A stretch of DNA of 64,000 nucleotides from B25-G16 sp964549945 (GCA_964549945.1 CAZJXD010000001.1:62001-126000), one strand, 5' to 3'. Shown: positions 34,497-44,523, counted from the first letter of the stretch. Numbers and translations: made by a program. The notes: generated by a model not told the origin, from the sequence alone.

Positions 34497-36071
34497 CTAG
34501 AACAGAGCCATGATCATAAGGCCGTATACGTTCTTTTTGAATTTATAGGGGTCTATGCCGTTGCTCGACACATTGGAGTCGCTGTGGGTATAGCTGTAAG
34601 AAAATGCGAGTTGAAAAATATCAGAGAGCGGCTTGGCAATAGAGAGTGCGAGGATATATTTCTTATCCTCACGTTCCCCGGTGAGTGTGTAAAATGGATT
34701 GCTGTGGAATGCGGTTTTCTCATAGGTCAGCGAGATGTCACCCCGGGTTTTCCACCAAGGAAGGGCCGATGCGATGCCCAGGAGGAGCTGATGGTATTTA
34801 TACGAGTAGATGCTCTGATCGGCATCCTCTGAACCATACTTGTATCCCGCCCTTGGATAGATTTCCTTGTTTGAAAATTGATAATACTGAACGATTCCAA
34901 TAGAAAATTGATCGGCATCGGAGGTGACGTGATCGAGGTAATCCATGTCCTGGTATGCAAAGGTGATTTCGCTCTTCAGGTTATGCGGTTCAACGATGGT
35001 GAGCGTGGGGCTGAGGGCGTGCATCTTGAGCTTCTTGTCCGAGTCGCTTCCGAAGGTTAAATAAAACCCCATATCCTGCCCGTTTTCCTTTCCCCCGGTA
35101 CGATAGTAGCTGAATTCATAAGGGAGCCTGAAATAGAAGGGATGGCGGTTATAGTTGAGGTAGAGGTGGGGGATATGCCCGATGATATTGCTATCTACAA
35201 GATCCCTGTACCCGGTACAGTACAGGGAATATCCCGCTCCCAATTCAAGGTCCTTTCTGTTGAGCAGTTTGTATCCGCCCCTTATGATGAGGGTCTGGAA
35301 GAAATCGGCCTCATCCAGGGTCTCGCCCGTTGGCGAGACAATTGCGGCCTGCTCCAGGGCCTTCTGGAGTACATTGTCGTCATAGGACAAGGTAAATGAG
35401 CCCGAAAGATACCATGGCCTTCGCGCTTTCTTGGCCCCCCTCGCGTTCACGATCGCCTGCCGGGCATTCTGGGCAACGGAGGTGTCGGGATTCACCTCAA
35501 TGGACTTGGCGAACATCTCCTCTGCCTTATCAAAGGCCTCGGCCTCAAAATACGCCGCACCGATGTTGTAGTAAATGAGCTGGAGCATCTTTGGCTCCAG
35601 ATCCTTTGCCTTATTGAAATTCTGTATGGCGAGATCATACTTCTTGATTTTCTGAAAGGCATAGCCCTTCTCGAGGTAGACCCGGACGTCTTTTGGGGCA
35701 ATCTCTTCCACAAGGGAGAGGGTATCGATGGCCTTCTGATACTGCTTTTGCTTTGAATAGACGGCTGCGATCTCGAAATATGCCTTCCGAAATGTAACGG
35801 GTTCTCTCTCCACGATCTTCCCGAACACCTCGAGTGCTTCCTCATACTTCCCCATCGCGCTGTAGGTGAGGCCGAGGTAGTATTGAAACTCGAGGTTTCC
35901 AGGCTCAAGCTCAATGGCCTTTTTAAGGGAATTTATGGCCTCCTGATAAGAACCGCTTTCATAGGCCTCAACCCCGTCCACGAAGTGATTCATGGCGTTT
36001 TGCTGGGCTGAGGCGGTAACTGGAAGGAGAAGAAATGAAAAAAGGATGAAGATAAAGGCAAGGTTTCTCAT
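34497..36071 (-). CDS. Exported TPR protein with C-terminal outer-membrane beta-barrel
   Basis: 524 residues. Signal peptide 1-23 (ends TASAQQ). Residues 26-210 contain about five TPR units (YESGSYQEAINSLKKAIELE, MGKYEEALEVFGKIVERE, QYQKAIDTLSLVEEIAP, KYDLAIQNFNKAKDLEP, EAFDKAEEMFAKSIEVNP). From about 220 the chain alternates polar and aromatic residues in beta-strands and ends in IMALF, typical of a porin-like barrel of 12-14 strands. Such proteins often export polysaccharide or anchor surface proteins. It opens the operon that continues with FecR and the giant beta-helix protein. Confidence 0.85.
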   Translation of the reverse strand: MRNLAFIFILFSFLLLPVTASAQQNAMNHFVDGVEAYESGSYQEAINSLKKAIELEPGNLEFQYYLGLTYSAMGKYEEALEVFGKIVEREPVTFRKAYFEIAAVYSKQKQYQKAIDTLSLVEEIAPKDVRVYLEKGYAFQKIKKYDLAIQNFNKAKDLEPKMLQLIYYNIGAAYFEAEAFDKAEEMFAKSIEVNPDTSVAQNARQAIVNARGAKKARRPWYLSGSFTLSYDDNVLQKALEQAAIVSPTGETLDEADFFQTLIIRGGYKLLNRKDLELGAGYSLYCTGYRDLVDSNIIGHIPHLYLNYNRHPFYFRLPYEFSYYRTGGKENGQDMGFYLTFGSDSDKKLKMHALSPTLTIVEPHNLKSEITFAYQDMDYLDHVTSDADQFSIGIVQYYQFSNKEIYPRAGYKYGSEDADQSIYSYKYHQLLLGIASALPWWKTRGDISLTYEKTAFHSNPFYTLTGEREDKKYILALSIAKPLSDIFQLAFSYSYTHSDSNVSSNGIDPYKFKKNVYGLMIMALF

Positions 36072-36116
36072 TTGTAGCTCCCGCTTGCTGGGCCATGGAT
36101 TTTCAATAGATTTTTA

Positions 36117-36146
36117 AAAATACTATTGGAACAATTTACCTGTCAA
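36117..36146 (-). promoter_or_regulatory. Sigma70-type promoter of the TPR-barrel gene
   Basis: On the minus strand TTGACA (36146-36141) and TATTTT (36122-36117) with an 18-nt spacer, ending 46 nt before the ATG at 36071. Confidence 0.5.
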
Positions 36147-36181
36147 GCAATAAAATCGCCGCGTATAAATATAGTACTATT

Positions 36182-37549
36182 CTAATGAACAAAACCAGTA
36201 AAAAGCCTGATCTGGCGGATCAAGGAACTCGGGCTTCTATGCTTGAGACGCGATAGTATATAGGGGAGCCTCATGTAGTACGATAGGTAGGATCTGCGAA
36301 CCACGTTATCCAGGAAAAGGGGATCGTGATCCGCGCAGTGAGGGGGAAAGCTCATATCGCCGTTATGCCAATCCTTTGATGGCTGCACCTTAAAACTGAT
36401 ACCGGTACCCGGGTATGGTGTGGCCATATGAAAGGACGCGTAGGTTGGATTGAGCTCCTTGGCGAAGTTGAGCGTTTCTTCCATTTCCGAGGGCAGCTCC
36501 CCTGGAAAACCGAGCATGAAGAAACAGGCGGTTTCTATGCCCGCTTCCCTCGTGAGGCGGATTCCCCGCCGTATTTCCTCGGGATTGATCCTCTTGTTTG
36601 TGCCATCCAATACTCTTGGTGACCCGGATTCAACCCCGAAATGGATGAGCCTGCACCCTGCCCGTTTCATATGCTCCAGAAGCTCAGGATCCACCGCATC
36701 AGCCCTTGTCTGGCAGCACCAATAAAAGGGAAAGCTTCGGTTGATAAGCCCAGCGTATATCTCCATGGCATGTGACCTGTTGGCGGTGAACTCCAGATCT
36801 ATGAAGTATCCGTAACATGGCCCGGCAATCGAAGTCGCCCTCTCGATTTCCGCCATGACATGTTCGGTGGGCTTCATGCGAACTCCTTTTGGGTACATTA
36901 CCTTCAGACAGAAGCTACACTCATAGGGGCATCCCCTTGAGGCCTCAAACAGCAGAAAGGGCCTTCCCATCAGCTCATAGAAGTATCTGGAGGGATCGAT
37001 CAGGTGAAATGAGGGAATGGGGAAATCCTTGAGGTTCGCAGGGCGTGGAGCGCTCGTGAAAAAGGGTTTGCCGTCTTTTCTGAATACCAGGCCGGGCACG
37101 GTACTCCAATCTTTCTGGGTTACCAGGGAGAGAAGTGTTTCCTCCGGCTCGCCTATTATCACTGCTCTGGCCTTGGTTTGGAGGAGCATTTCCCCGGGGA
37201 AGAGGGACCCGTGGGCGCCCATGATCAGCAGCTTTTCAGATGGAAGGGATCTTGCAAGTTCAACAAAATACCCAACCTCCAGATTCGGGCACTGCCATCT
37301 GTCCAAAGGGGAGGATGTGAGACCGATCCAATCGGATTCTCGGGCCAATCGAACTGCCTTTTCCCTCCATTTATGATCAACTCTGCCGTCCACAATGTGT
37401 ACGTGAAGGCCCTCTTTTTCGAGAAGCGAAGCGCAAATCAAAAGGCTAAGCGGGGGCCAAGCCCGGTTGAAGCGTCGCCCCTTCTGACTGATTCTCCTAC
37501 CCCAGCCGGGATTAATGAGCAGTATGTTTTTTAGGTTTGTTGAGTTCAT
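36182..37549 (-). CDS. B12-binding-domain radical SAM protein
   Basis: 455 residues. The N-terminal 150 residues look like a cobalamin-binding Rossmann domain (LLINPGWG, SLLICASLLEKEGLHVHIVD) without a DxHxxG motif. The radical-SAM cluster motif CPYECSFC (CX3CX2C) is near residue 215, followed by LIHFGVESGSPRVLDG and a TIM-barrel pattern. It matches the BchE/HpnP/oxidative-cyclase-like B12-radical SAM group, which methylates or rearranges unactivated carbons. It is 15 nt after the PTPS-related membrane protein gene in the same operon, so a lipid or polyprenyl-linked substrate is possible, but this is a guess. Confidence 0.88.
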   Translation of the reverse strand: MNSTNLKNILLINPGWGRRISQKGRRFNRAWPPLSLLICASLLEKEGLHVHIVDGRVDHKWREKAVRLARESDWIGLTSSPLDRWQCPNLEVGYFVELARSLPSEKLLIMGAHGSLFPGEMLLQTKARAVIIGEPEETLLSLVTQKDWSTVPGLVFRKDGKPFFTSAPRPANLKDFPIPSFHLIDPSRYFYELMGRPFLLFEASRGCPYECSFCLKVMYPKGVRMKPTEHVMAEIERATSIAGPCYGYFIDLEFTANRSHAMEIYAGLINRSFPFYWCCQTRADAVDPELLEHMKRAGCRLIHFGVESGSPRVLDGTNKRINPEEIRRGIRLTREAGIETACFFMLGFPGELPSEMEETLNFAKELNPTYASFHMATPYPGTGISFKVQPSKDWHNGDMSFPPHCADHDPLFLDNVVRRSYLSYYMRLPYILSRLKHRSPSSLIRQIRLFTGFVH

Positions 37550-37564
37550 TAGGTTTGTTGAGTT

Positions 37565-40231
37565 TTAAAGGTCTAATTCTTTTAACCTTTCCCTTGAATG
37601 CTCGGCCCAGGTATCTTCAGGAAAGTCTTCAATCACTTGGCGAAAAACACGAATGGCCTCTTCACGCCTTCCTAGTTTCAGATGACAAAGCCCTGTATGG
37701 TAGAGCACTTCCGGGAGTTTCCTGGTTTCCGGGTAGTCCCTAACCATCTCTTCAAAAGATTCCAGGGCTTTTGCCCAGTTTTGTTCCTTGAAATAAGTGA
37801 TGGCGAGGTGGAACGCGGTCTGGTCAACAATGGGCGACAGGGGAAAGGAGGTCATCCCCTTTTTAAAGACAGTGCGTGCCTTCTCAAACTCTCCGCTATC
37901 GAAGTACTTCATCCCTTTATTGTAGATCTGGGTGGGGTCATGGTGGTGTACTACCAGGATGGCAGATATGAGAATGCCGATAATGGCCAGGCTGATACCC
38001 CACAGCAATTGCCTTTTTTGCCGTAACCCCATTAAGCACACAATCGGCGAGGCATGGCTTAGCCGTGAGCTCAGGACACGGACAACGGATAACAAAGAAC
38101 GGATAACAGCCGTGTTGCGGAAAGGCCTAATCCCCGCAAGAATAATGAATATGCCGATTATGCTTAAGAGGGAGCCGAGGTAATTGGGAAGCGAAGGCCC
38201 AAAGTAGAGCCTTACCCTCTCACGTGTCGGGTAGATGAGCATGAAGGAGGGTGAGGCCAGATAGATTCGCTCCGCTCCGTCCACATGCCAGTTGGGATGA
38301 TAGGAGATCCTCACGAGATGAGGGCGACCGATATAAGGGGTTTCAATGACGATCTCTTCCGGGCCGACTATCTCCTTGATGTCGGTATTCTGGGCAATCG
38401 GGTTTCTTGTGTTATGAAGATCTAAAATCCCGCTCTCAGGGAGCTTCTCATAAAAAATCGAGCTAAATAGCCTGGCATCATCGGGTTCGAGTGTCTCCTT
38501 AAAGGCGAGGTGGGTTGTGAGATCACCCCTTCTGAACCACTCAAAGGCAATTCTCCGCCAGTTGCTCGTAATCACAAGGGGAGGCTCATGATCGAGCAGG
38601 GAGACATACCTGTCCGAATTTCCCCGCAGACGATACACGGTATAGGGAGGGAAGTCCTGTTCGTGGATCACCTCCGGTTCGTTCTCTATTGCCTTCCTTA
38701 CCGTGTTGGTGGCGGCGATAAAGTGGCTCACATTGAACATTTTCAAATGCTCGAGCCCCCTTTTGAAGTTCAACCTGGAGTAGTTATACCTTGAAAGGGG
38801 GCAGGAGGGCCTCGGGGAGGTTTCGGACTGGAGGTAGAAGACAAAGGGCGAGGTAATGCTTGACTGGATGTAGAGCCCCTCCAGGGTGGATCTTCCGGAG
38901 AAGAGCGGGAGGCTCTCGAAGGCCCTCACAGAGCCGGCGGCCCTGTGAAGAAGACCATGCTCATATGCCACGCGGGGGTCTCGACAGGAGCCCTTGAGAT
39001 AGATATTCACAGCGTGGAATTGCGGCCAGAGGCCTTTTGTCTCGAACCCCGAGTAATCCCACTTTATCCATTGTGGGATGTAGGTTACGTGCAAATCAAC
39101 CCACAGGACGACCAAGCACACCAAGAAGATCGGGATTAATTGACGGGCCTTCATCCACTGAGTCATTACTCCTATGCCAATAGCCCCCATAATGAGCAGA
39201 GTGAATTGAAGACAGGGCAAGAAGCGGATATCAACCAGATTTATCTCATATGCGATAAAGTAGAACGCAGCCGCCACGAGGATGGCGAACCACAGGTATG
39301 AAAAGGCCTTTCCCTGCTTAAGCCTTGCCTTGTTTCGCCTTAGCGCCGCTCCTATCACCAGGATGGTGCCTATCAGGGCGAATATGATCATGGGGAGGAG
39401 TATCACGGGGAAGACCTGGGAGATCCCATCGAGGGTCCAGACGAAATTATAGGCAGTGGTGTACGGCGTGAACCAGAGGAGCTGAATGAGCCAGAAGCCA
39501 AGGAGAAAAAAGGTGAGGGCGTTCACCTTCAGGTAGTACCCCAGGTTTTTTAAAAAGCCTTGAGTGGTGAAGAGAAAAAAGCTCGGAGCGAGCACGGCAA
39601 AGATGAGGGTATATCCGTGAGAAAGCCCTATACCCGTCAGGATAAGGGCATTGATAAGGATGAATCTGTTTTCGCGAATGCCCCGGTAAAAGGAGCCTAT
39701 ATAGAGGACGAGCAGTGCGAAACCAAGGCTATAGGCGAACTCCCCGGAGAGGGTGCTCGGGATGTTGCCTCCCCACATGGAATTAGACTCCATAAAGAGA
39801 AAGGGAAGTGTAAAAGCAGCGCCTATGAGCCGAACCGGTGGTTGTTGGTCCAGGAGTTTTAAGCACTCATAGGTACACAAGGGAAGGAGGAAGGTGCCGA
39901 GCACTGTTACCAATTTGAAGGCGATCTCAAGGGGCATAAAGAGCTGAAGCAGGGCTATGAGGAGAAAGGGGAGCGGAAAGTAAAACTGGAACAGGGGAAA
40001 ACCCGCATAGTTGCCTTGCATCCAGCCCATGAGCTTGCCCCTGGGAAGAAGGGTGTTGATCAGATACTCCGCAGCTGAATAGTGGGAGGGGGTATCCCCT
40101 CCTGTGGCGATAGTCTTGAGCAAGAGGTAGGCAGGTGGAAAGTAGCTCAGGAGAAAGCCATAGATTAAAGCAAAGACGATGAGGTGGGCGGCGATATCAA
40201 GCGCCCTTTCTTTTAAACTGGCATAAGACAA
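37565..40231 (-). CDS. PTPS-related (YfhO-like) membrane protein with C-terminal TPR repeats
   Basis: 888 residues. 13 or more hydrophobic helices in the first 410 residues and one near 675-700 and 740-760; the first loop has TGGDTPSHYSAAEYL, typical of the 6-pyruvoyl-tetrahydropterin-synthase-related membrane family (PF10131), itself like GT-C glycosyltransferases. Residues 410-670 form a periplasmic domain. The last 115 residues are TPR-like (YFDSGEFEKARTVFKKG, NWAKALESFEEMVRDYP, RREEAIRVFRQVIEDFP). Start overlaps the upstream gene by 35 nt. Likely a polyprenyl-sugar transferase; the substrate is unknown. Confidence 0.8.
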   Translation of the reverse strand: MSYASLKERALDIAAHLIVFALIYGFLLSYFPPAYLLLKTIATGGDTPSHYSAAEYLINTLLPRGKLMGWMQGNYAGFPLFQFYFPLPFLLIALLQLFMPLEIAFKLVTVLGTFLLPLCTYECLKLLDQQPPVRLIGAAFTLPFLFMESNSMWGGNIPSTLSGEFAYSLGFALLVLYIGSFYRGIRENRFILINALILTGIGLSHGYTLIFAVLAPSFFLFTTQGFLKNLGYYLKVNALTFFLLGFWLIQLLWFTPYTTAYNFVWTLDGISQVFPVILLPMIIFALIGTILVIGAALRRNKARLKQGKAFSYLWFAILVAAAFYFIAYEINLVDIRFLPCLQFTLLIMGAIGIGVMTQWMKARQLIPIFLVCLVVLWVDLHVTYIPQWIKWDYSGFETKGLWPQFHAVNIYLKGSCRDPRVAYEHGLLHRAAGSVRAFESLPLFSGRSTLEGLYIQSSITSPFVFYLQSETSPRPSCPLSRYNYSRLNFKRGLEHLKMFNVSHFIAATNTVRKAIENEPEVIHEQDFPPYTVYRLRGNSDRYVSLLDHEPPLVITSNWRRIAFEWFRRGDLTTHLAFKETLEPDDARLFSSIFYEKLPESGILDLHNTRNPIAQNTDIKEIVGPEEIVIETPYIGRPHLVRISYHPNWHVDGAERIYLASPSFMLIYPTRERVRLYFGPSLPNYLGSLLSIIGIFIILAGIRPFRNTAVIRSLLSVVRVLSSRLSHASPIVCLMGLRQKRQLLWGISLAIIGILISAILVVHHHDPTQIYNKGMKYFDSGEFEKARTVFKKGMTSFPLSPIVDQTAFHLAITYFKEQNWAKALESFEEMVRDYPETRKLPEVLYHTGLCHLKLGRREEAIRVFRQVIEDFPEDTWAEHSRERLKELDL

Positions 40232-41012
40232 GGATCACCCCCGTAACAATTGCAAGGCCAAGCCAAAAAGGCCTTGTGCGCCTAAACCAATTCTCTGCAC
40301 TCACTATTCTCACAGCGCTATTGCCGACCTCGGTATAATGTGCATTTCCTGAATCGTACTCCAGATAACAGAAGACAGGGTATGCAGCACCCACGAGGGC
40401 GGAGAAATTTGAGATTTCAAAAAGGAGCAATGCCTCTGCCCCCGGCTCAACAACAAGCTCCCTCCGAGGCACTGGCGTGGAGAGCTCTTCGGGAAGAACA
40501 AGGGTTGCAGTCGTTGTCCTCGATCTGGACCCCTTGTTCTTTACCGAGAATCGAAGGAGCCCATTTCTTGAGATTGACAAGGCTTTACCCAGACACTCCA
40601 GCGCTGAGTTGGCGCTACTCCCTATGGAGAACGATGAGCACGACACAGCGGAGAAGGGGTGACGGTTGATGTCTTGAAAGGTGATACGCGTGATCAAGGG
40701 ATAGGTGCCCGCCTTTGAAGGCGAAGGCATTTTCCGAAAAAAAACCGTCGCGGATTCACCTTCTCTGAGCAGATCCTTTCCCTTGTGGCTGCTGCTTTTC
40801 CCTGAAAGCACGAGGTGAACTTGCACATTGCAGGCGGGCTCATCACCTTTGTTTGTGGCGGTGACCTCAATCTCGGGTATGCCATCCGTCACCGTAACCG
40901 AGGTTCGAATTTCGATTTGAATAATCCCGGCGATAGCAGGAGCGGAGTGGAAGAGCATCAAGGCTGTAAAACACCATGACAAAATCGACTGTGCTGTGCG
41001 TTTGAGCGCCAT
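40197..41012 (-). CDS. Exported protein with CARDB/NEW3-like domains and C-terminal membrane anchor
   Basis: 271 residues from the ATG at 41012 (GGAG 8 nt upstream); reading from 41063 adds 17 residues without support. Signal sequence MALKRTAQSILSWCFTALM...AIAG, then two beta-rich repeats (VTATNKGDEPACNVQVHLVL; FSVKNKGSRSRTTTATLVL) that look like CARDB-type Ig folds, and a C-terminal helix WLGLAIVTGVILVLC with basic tail. It sits between dinB and the PTPS-related gene, overlapping the latter, and may present a periplasmic partner to it. Function unknown. Confidence 0.7.
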   Translation of the reverse strand: MALKRTAQSILSWCFTALMLFHSAPAIAGIIQIEIRTSVTVTDGIPEIEVTATNKGDEPACNVQVHLVLSGKSSSHKGKDLLREGESATVFFRKMPSPSKAGTYPLITRITFQDINRHPFSAVSCSSFSIGSSANSALECLGKALSISRNGLLRFSVKNKGSRSRTTTATLVLPEELSTPVPRRELVVEPGAEALLLFEISNFSALVGAAYPVFCYLEYDSGNAHYTEVGNSAVRIVSAENWFRRTRPFWLGLAIVTGVILVLCQFKRKGA

Positions 41013-41055
41013 ACCTGTTGCTCCATATCTTCTTGCTGTGATATTCGGTGAGTGC

Positions 41056-42210
41056 TCACACACCTCCTCTTTTTATCACCTTCCTGCCGAATTTCTCTCT
41101 GATCTCATCCATGGCCCTATCGAGTTTTCTCTCTCGTTCTTCATTGGGGCCAAGGTGGAAGAGGCTCATCTGGGCATCCTCTGAATCTTTCAACAGATTC
41201 GAGACTTCTACACCGATGAGCCGAACCTTCTTTTTTAACGGCTGATCTGCCAGCAGCTGGAGGGCGTTATATAATATCATCTTCGAGCTATCGGTTGCAC
41301 CGGCGATGGTCTGAGCTTTGGTTGCGGCAGTGAAATCGTTAAACTTGATCTTGATGGTAACAGTCTTTCCTTTAAGTCCATGGTTCCTCAATCTCCGGGC
41401 AACGGTTTCGGCATGCTGCTTTAGAGTATCCATCAGCAGGCAGAGATCGCCTGTATCGTATGGCAGGGTTTCCTCTGAACTGATCGATTTTATCTCTCTC
41501 GAGGGAAGGACAGCAGAGGAATCACGGCCATGGGAGAGCTCATGCAATCGAAGGCCGAGCTTTCCAAACCTCTTTACGAGTTGATCCCTGCTAAATGCTT
41601 TTATCTCTCCGGCTGTTTTGATCCCATAGCGCTTGAGGGCTTCCACCGTTCTCCTTCCAACACCGGGGATCTTTTCCACGGACAATTCGGAGAGGAATGT
41701 ATCCACCTCATCGGCCTGGATGATTGTCAACCCATCAGGCTTATGCATGTCGGAGGCAATCTTTGCCAGGAACTTATTGGGTGCGATGCCTATTGAGCAG
41801 GTCAGGCGAGTCTCCATATAGATGCGCCCCTTGATTTGCTTTGCAATCTGCTCTGGGGTTCCCAAGAGATCCTCCGTTCCCGTGATGTCGAGATAGGCCT
41901 CATCGATGGAGACCTTTTCAACGAGGGGAGTAAAGTCCTCTAGGATTTTCATTATGTTCCCGGACACCTTTTTGTACCGTTCCATATTTACCTTGAGGAA
42001 GACGCCACCCGGGCATTTTTCCCTGGCTTTGAATATGGGCATGGCGGAATGAACGCCGAAGCTTCTCGCCTCGTAGCTTGCGGTTGAGACCACGCCCCTG
42101 TTCGTGGTGCCTCCAACAATCACGGGCTTACCCTTTAACTCGGGATGGTCCAGCACCTCGATGGCGGCGAAAAAGGCATCCATATCGATGTGAAGTATCG
42201 TCCTTTCCAT
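41056..42210 (-). CDS. dinB: DNA polymerase IV (Y family)
   Basis: 384 residues. Translesion polymerase DinB: HIDMDAFFAAIE carries the first catalytic Asp (Asp9), and KVSIDEAYLDIT the Asp/Glu pair. The little-finger domain follows after residue 240 (SEETLPYDTGDL). The C-terminus lacks a clear beta-clamp QLxLF motif; AQMSLFHLG near 362 may serve. It bypasses DNA damage. It is followed after 43 nt by the exported protein gene, an odd pairing since the latter has no visible link to repair. Confidence 0.95.
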   Translation of the reverse strand: MERTILHIDMDAFFAAIEVLDHPELKGKPVIVGGTTNRGVVSTASYEARSFGVHSAMPIFKAREKCPGGVFLKVNMERYKKVSGNIMKILEDFTPLVEKVSIDEAYLDITGTEDLLGTPEQIAKQIKGRIYMETRLTCSIGIAPNKFLAKIASDMHKPDGLTIIQADEVDTFLSELSVEKIPGVGRRTVEALKRYGIKTAGEIKAFSRDQLVKRFGKLGLRLHELSHGRDSSAVLPSREIKSISSEETLPYDTGDLCLLMDTLKQHAETVARRLRNHGLKGKTVTIKIKFNDFTAATKAQTIAGATDSSKMILYNALQLLADQPLKKKVRLIGVEVSNLLKDSEDAQMSLFHLGPNEERERKLDRAMDEIREKFGRKVIKRGGV

Positions 42211-42252
42211 GCAATTAAGATCGAATGACTGTCAATACCTTGAAGATAGATT

Positions 42253-42302
42253 TAGCCGCGGACACACGCAGACTCATGGCTGGCCGACTCGGCCAGCCAT
42301 GA
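42253..42302. repeat. Palindromic intergenic repeat
   Basis: TCATGGCTGGCC (42274-42285) and GGCCAGCCATGA (42291-42302) form a perfect 12-bp stem with a 5-nt loop. The preceding CCGCGGACACACGCAGAC resembles the end of the 50017-50226 element, so it may be a solo end of that family. It could also stop transcripts between fusA and dinB. Confidence 0.5.
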
Positions 42303-42462
42303 GATGTCATGCCCTTCGGGCAGGTGCTTAATTTCATTCTTCAAGTGCCTAGCATGTATCAAGATTCCAATCTATTTTCGTTATGCTTCATATTCGTCTG
42401 CGGGGTTCAACGCTTAATTTAAATCATAGCAACGGACAACTGATAACGCTCAACTAACATCA

Positions 42463-44493
42463 TCAGGTCTTGTCGTAATGAGAGAATTGCATGGTGAAGG
42501 TAGCCCTCCCCTGGGAGGAAGAGCGGAGTGCAGTTGAATATCCGAACATCCTGGACAGGGGCACAATAGTTTCCAGTATCTTCACGGTCCCCTTCGTTTC
42601 AATCTGCTCAATTCTACCACCCCGAGTGTTCAGATCATTGATTACATCGCCCACAAACTCCTCAGGGACCACGATCTCAAGCCTCATAATGGGCTCAAGG
42701 AGTAAAGGCTCGGCTTTCTCGCAGGCCTCTTTAAAGGCCATTGACGCCGCGATTTTAAAGGAAAGGGGTGTGGAGATCCCTTCTTTGACCTTAACGTCAT
42801 GAAGGGTGGTTTTTATGTCAATGACCGGATAGCCCATTATGACCCCGCTTGCAGATGCCTCCTCGACCCCTTGCATAATGGAGTTGAGAAACTCCTCGGT
42901 CAAAAGTGGGCTGGAACACTCATTGACAAACCGATTCCCCTTGCCTCGAGCCATGGGCGCGACCTCTATCTGAAGGCCGGCATAGTGGATCTCCCCTGCC
43001 CATTCACGATCGAAGACCTTCTCGGATAGGGCTTTTTGACTGATCGTCTCCCTGTACACTACCTGAGGCTTTCCAGTATTCACATCGAGATGAAACTCCC
43101 TCTTGAGCCTTTGGACCAGCACTTCCAGGTGAAGCTCACCCATGCCGGAGATTATCGTCTGCCCCGTATCCTCATCTACCGTAAATTTAAAGGTAGGGTC
43201 TTCATCGGCCACCTTTGTGAGGCTGTCCATGAGCCTCTCCTGGTTCTTTAATTGTTTCGGCTCCACCGCCATCGATATGACCGGCTGATCGAACTCCATG
43301 GACTCCAGGAGTATGGGATGGGCTCCGTCGCAGAGGGTATCCCCGGTGGTGGCCTCCTTTAGCCCCATCACTGCCACAATGTCACCGCAGATGGCCTGAT
43401 CGATCCTCTCTCTTTTGTTTGCGTGCATCCTCAGGATCCTGGCTGCCCTCTCGGGGATGTTCTTGGTGCTGTTGAAGATCGTGGATCCTGCCTTCATTGC
43501 TCCCGAATAGATCCTGAGATAAGTCATTTTTCTTCCCTGATCCATCACGATCTTAAAGGCCAGGGAGGAGAACGGTTCCTTTACGCTGGCGGATCTCGAT
43601 TCGAGCTCCTTTGTCTTGGGATTGATGCCTTTTACGGGGGGTACGTCAAGGGGGGAGGGCAGGAACTCGACAATGCCGTCCAGAAGGGGCTGTATGCCCT
43701 TATTTCTCAGTGCTGCGCCGCAATAGATAGGGACAAGCCTGAGCTTTATGGTGGCCTCCCTGATTACCCTCTTTATGGTGGTAACGTCTATTTCCTGTTC
43801 AGAGAGGTATTTCTCCATTATGCTATCATCACTGTCAGCCAGCAGCTCGAGCATCCTGTTCCGATAGTTCCTCGCTGTCTCCAGATACCCGTCGGGGATA
43901 GCTGTCTCCTGGTAAGAGGCCCCGAGATCACTTTCATTCCACACAATGGCCTTCATCTTCACTATATCGATCACCCCCTGAAAATCCTCTTCAAGCCCCC
44001 AGGGCAATTGGAGGATTAGGGGGGTAGCACCTAGTCTCTCCCTGATCATTCTCACCGCACGGTCAAAGTCTGCGCCAAGCCTGTCAAGCTTATTGACAAA
44101 GGCAATCTTGGGGATCCCAAACCTGTCAGCCTGGTGCCACACCGTTTCCGATTGCGGTTCCACGCCACCGACAGCACAGAAAACCCCTATGGCCCCATCT
44201 AAAATCCTCAAGGACCTCTCCACCTCAATGGTAAAATCCACATGACCGGGGGTGTCCAGGATGTTTATGGTGTGATCAAGCCACTTGCAGGTAGTAGCAG
44301 CAGAGGTAATGGTGATACCCCTCTCCTGTTCTTCGGGCATCCAGTCCATGATCGCTTCTCCATCATGAACCTCGCCCATCTTGTGAGATCTGCCGGTATA
44401 GTAAAGTATCCTCTCGGTGATGGTGGTCTTGCCCGCATCGATATGGGCGATGATACCTATATTACGCGTTTTCTTGAGCTGCTGGATTGACAT
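42463..44493 (-). CDS. fusA: Elongation factor G (EF-G), stand-alone copy
   Basis: 676 residues, slightly short of the 690-700 usual. G1 AHIDAGKTT (residues 16-24), RGITITSA switch I, DTPGH G3 and NKLD G4 are intact, and the G'-insert, domains III-V (MGELHLEV, SGVIMGYP) follow. It drives ribosome translocation or recycling by GTP hydrolysis. No rpsL, rpsG or tuf is next to it, so it is not the str-operon copy. It may be one of the second, spd-type EF-Gs described in deltaproteobacteria, spirochaetes and planctomycetes, an assignment that needs a tree. It diverges from the glycosylase at 44524. Confidence 0.92.
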   Translation of the reverse strand: MSIQQLKKTRNIGIIAHIDAGKTTITERILYYTGRSHKMGEVHDGEAIMDWMPEEQERGITITSAATTCKWLDHTINILDTPGHVDFTIEVERSLRILDGAIGVFCAVGGVEPQSETVWHQADRFGIPKIAFVNKLDRLGADFDRAVRMIRERLGATPLILQLPWGLEEDFQGVIDIVKMKAIVWNESDLGASYQETAIPDGYLETARNYRNRMLELLADSDDSIMEKYLSEQEIDVTTIKRVIREATIKLRLVPIYCGAALRNKGIQPLLDGIVEFLPSPLDVPPVKGINPKTKELESRSASVKEPFSSLAFKIVMDQGRKMTYLRIYSGAMKAGSTIFNSTKNIPERAARILRMHANKRERIDQAICGDIVAVMGLKEATTGDTLCDGAHPILLESMEFDQPVISMAVEPKQLKNQERLMDSLTKVADEDPTFKFTVDEDTGQTIISGMGELHLEVLVQRLKREFHLDVNTGKPQVVYRETISQKALSEKVFDREWAGEIHYAGLQIEVAPMARGKGNRFVNECSSPLLTEEFLNSIMQGVEEASASGVIMGYPVIDIKTTLHDVKVKEGISTPLSFKIAASMAFKEACEKAEPLLLEPIMRLEIVVPEEFVGDVINDLNTRGGRIEQIETKGTVKILETIVPLSRMFGYSTALRSSSQGRATFTMQFSHYDKT

Positions 44494-44523
44494 GGTGAAT
44501 CAATCTAAGGTATCTTCCACACA

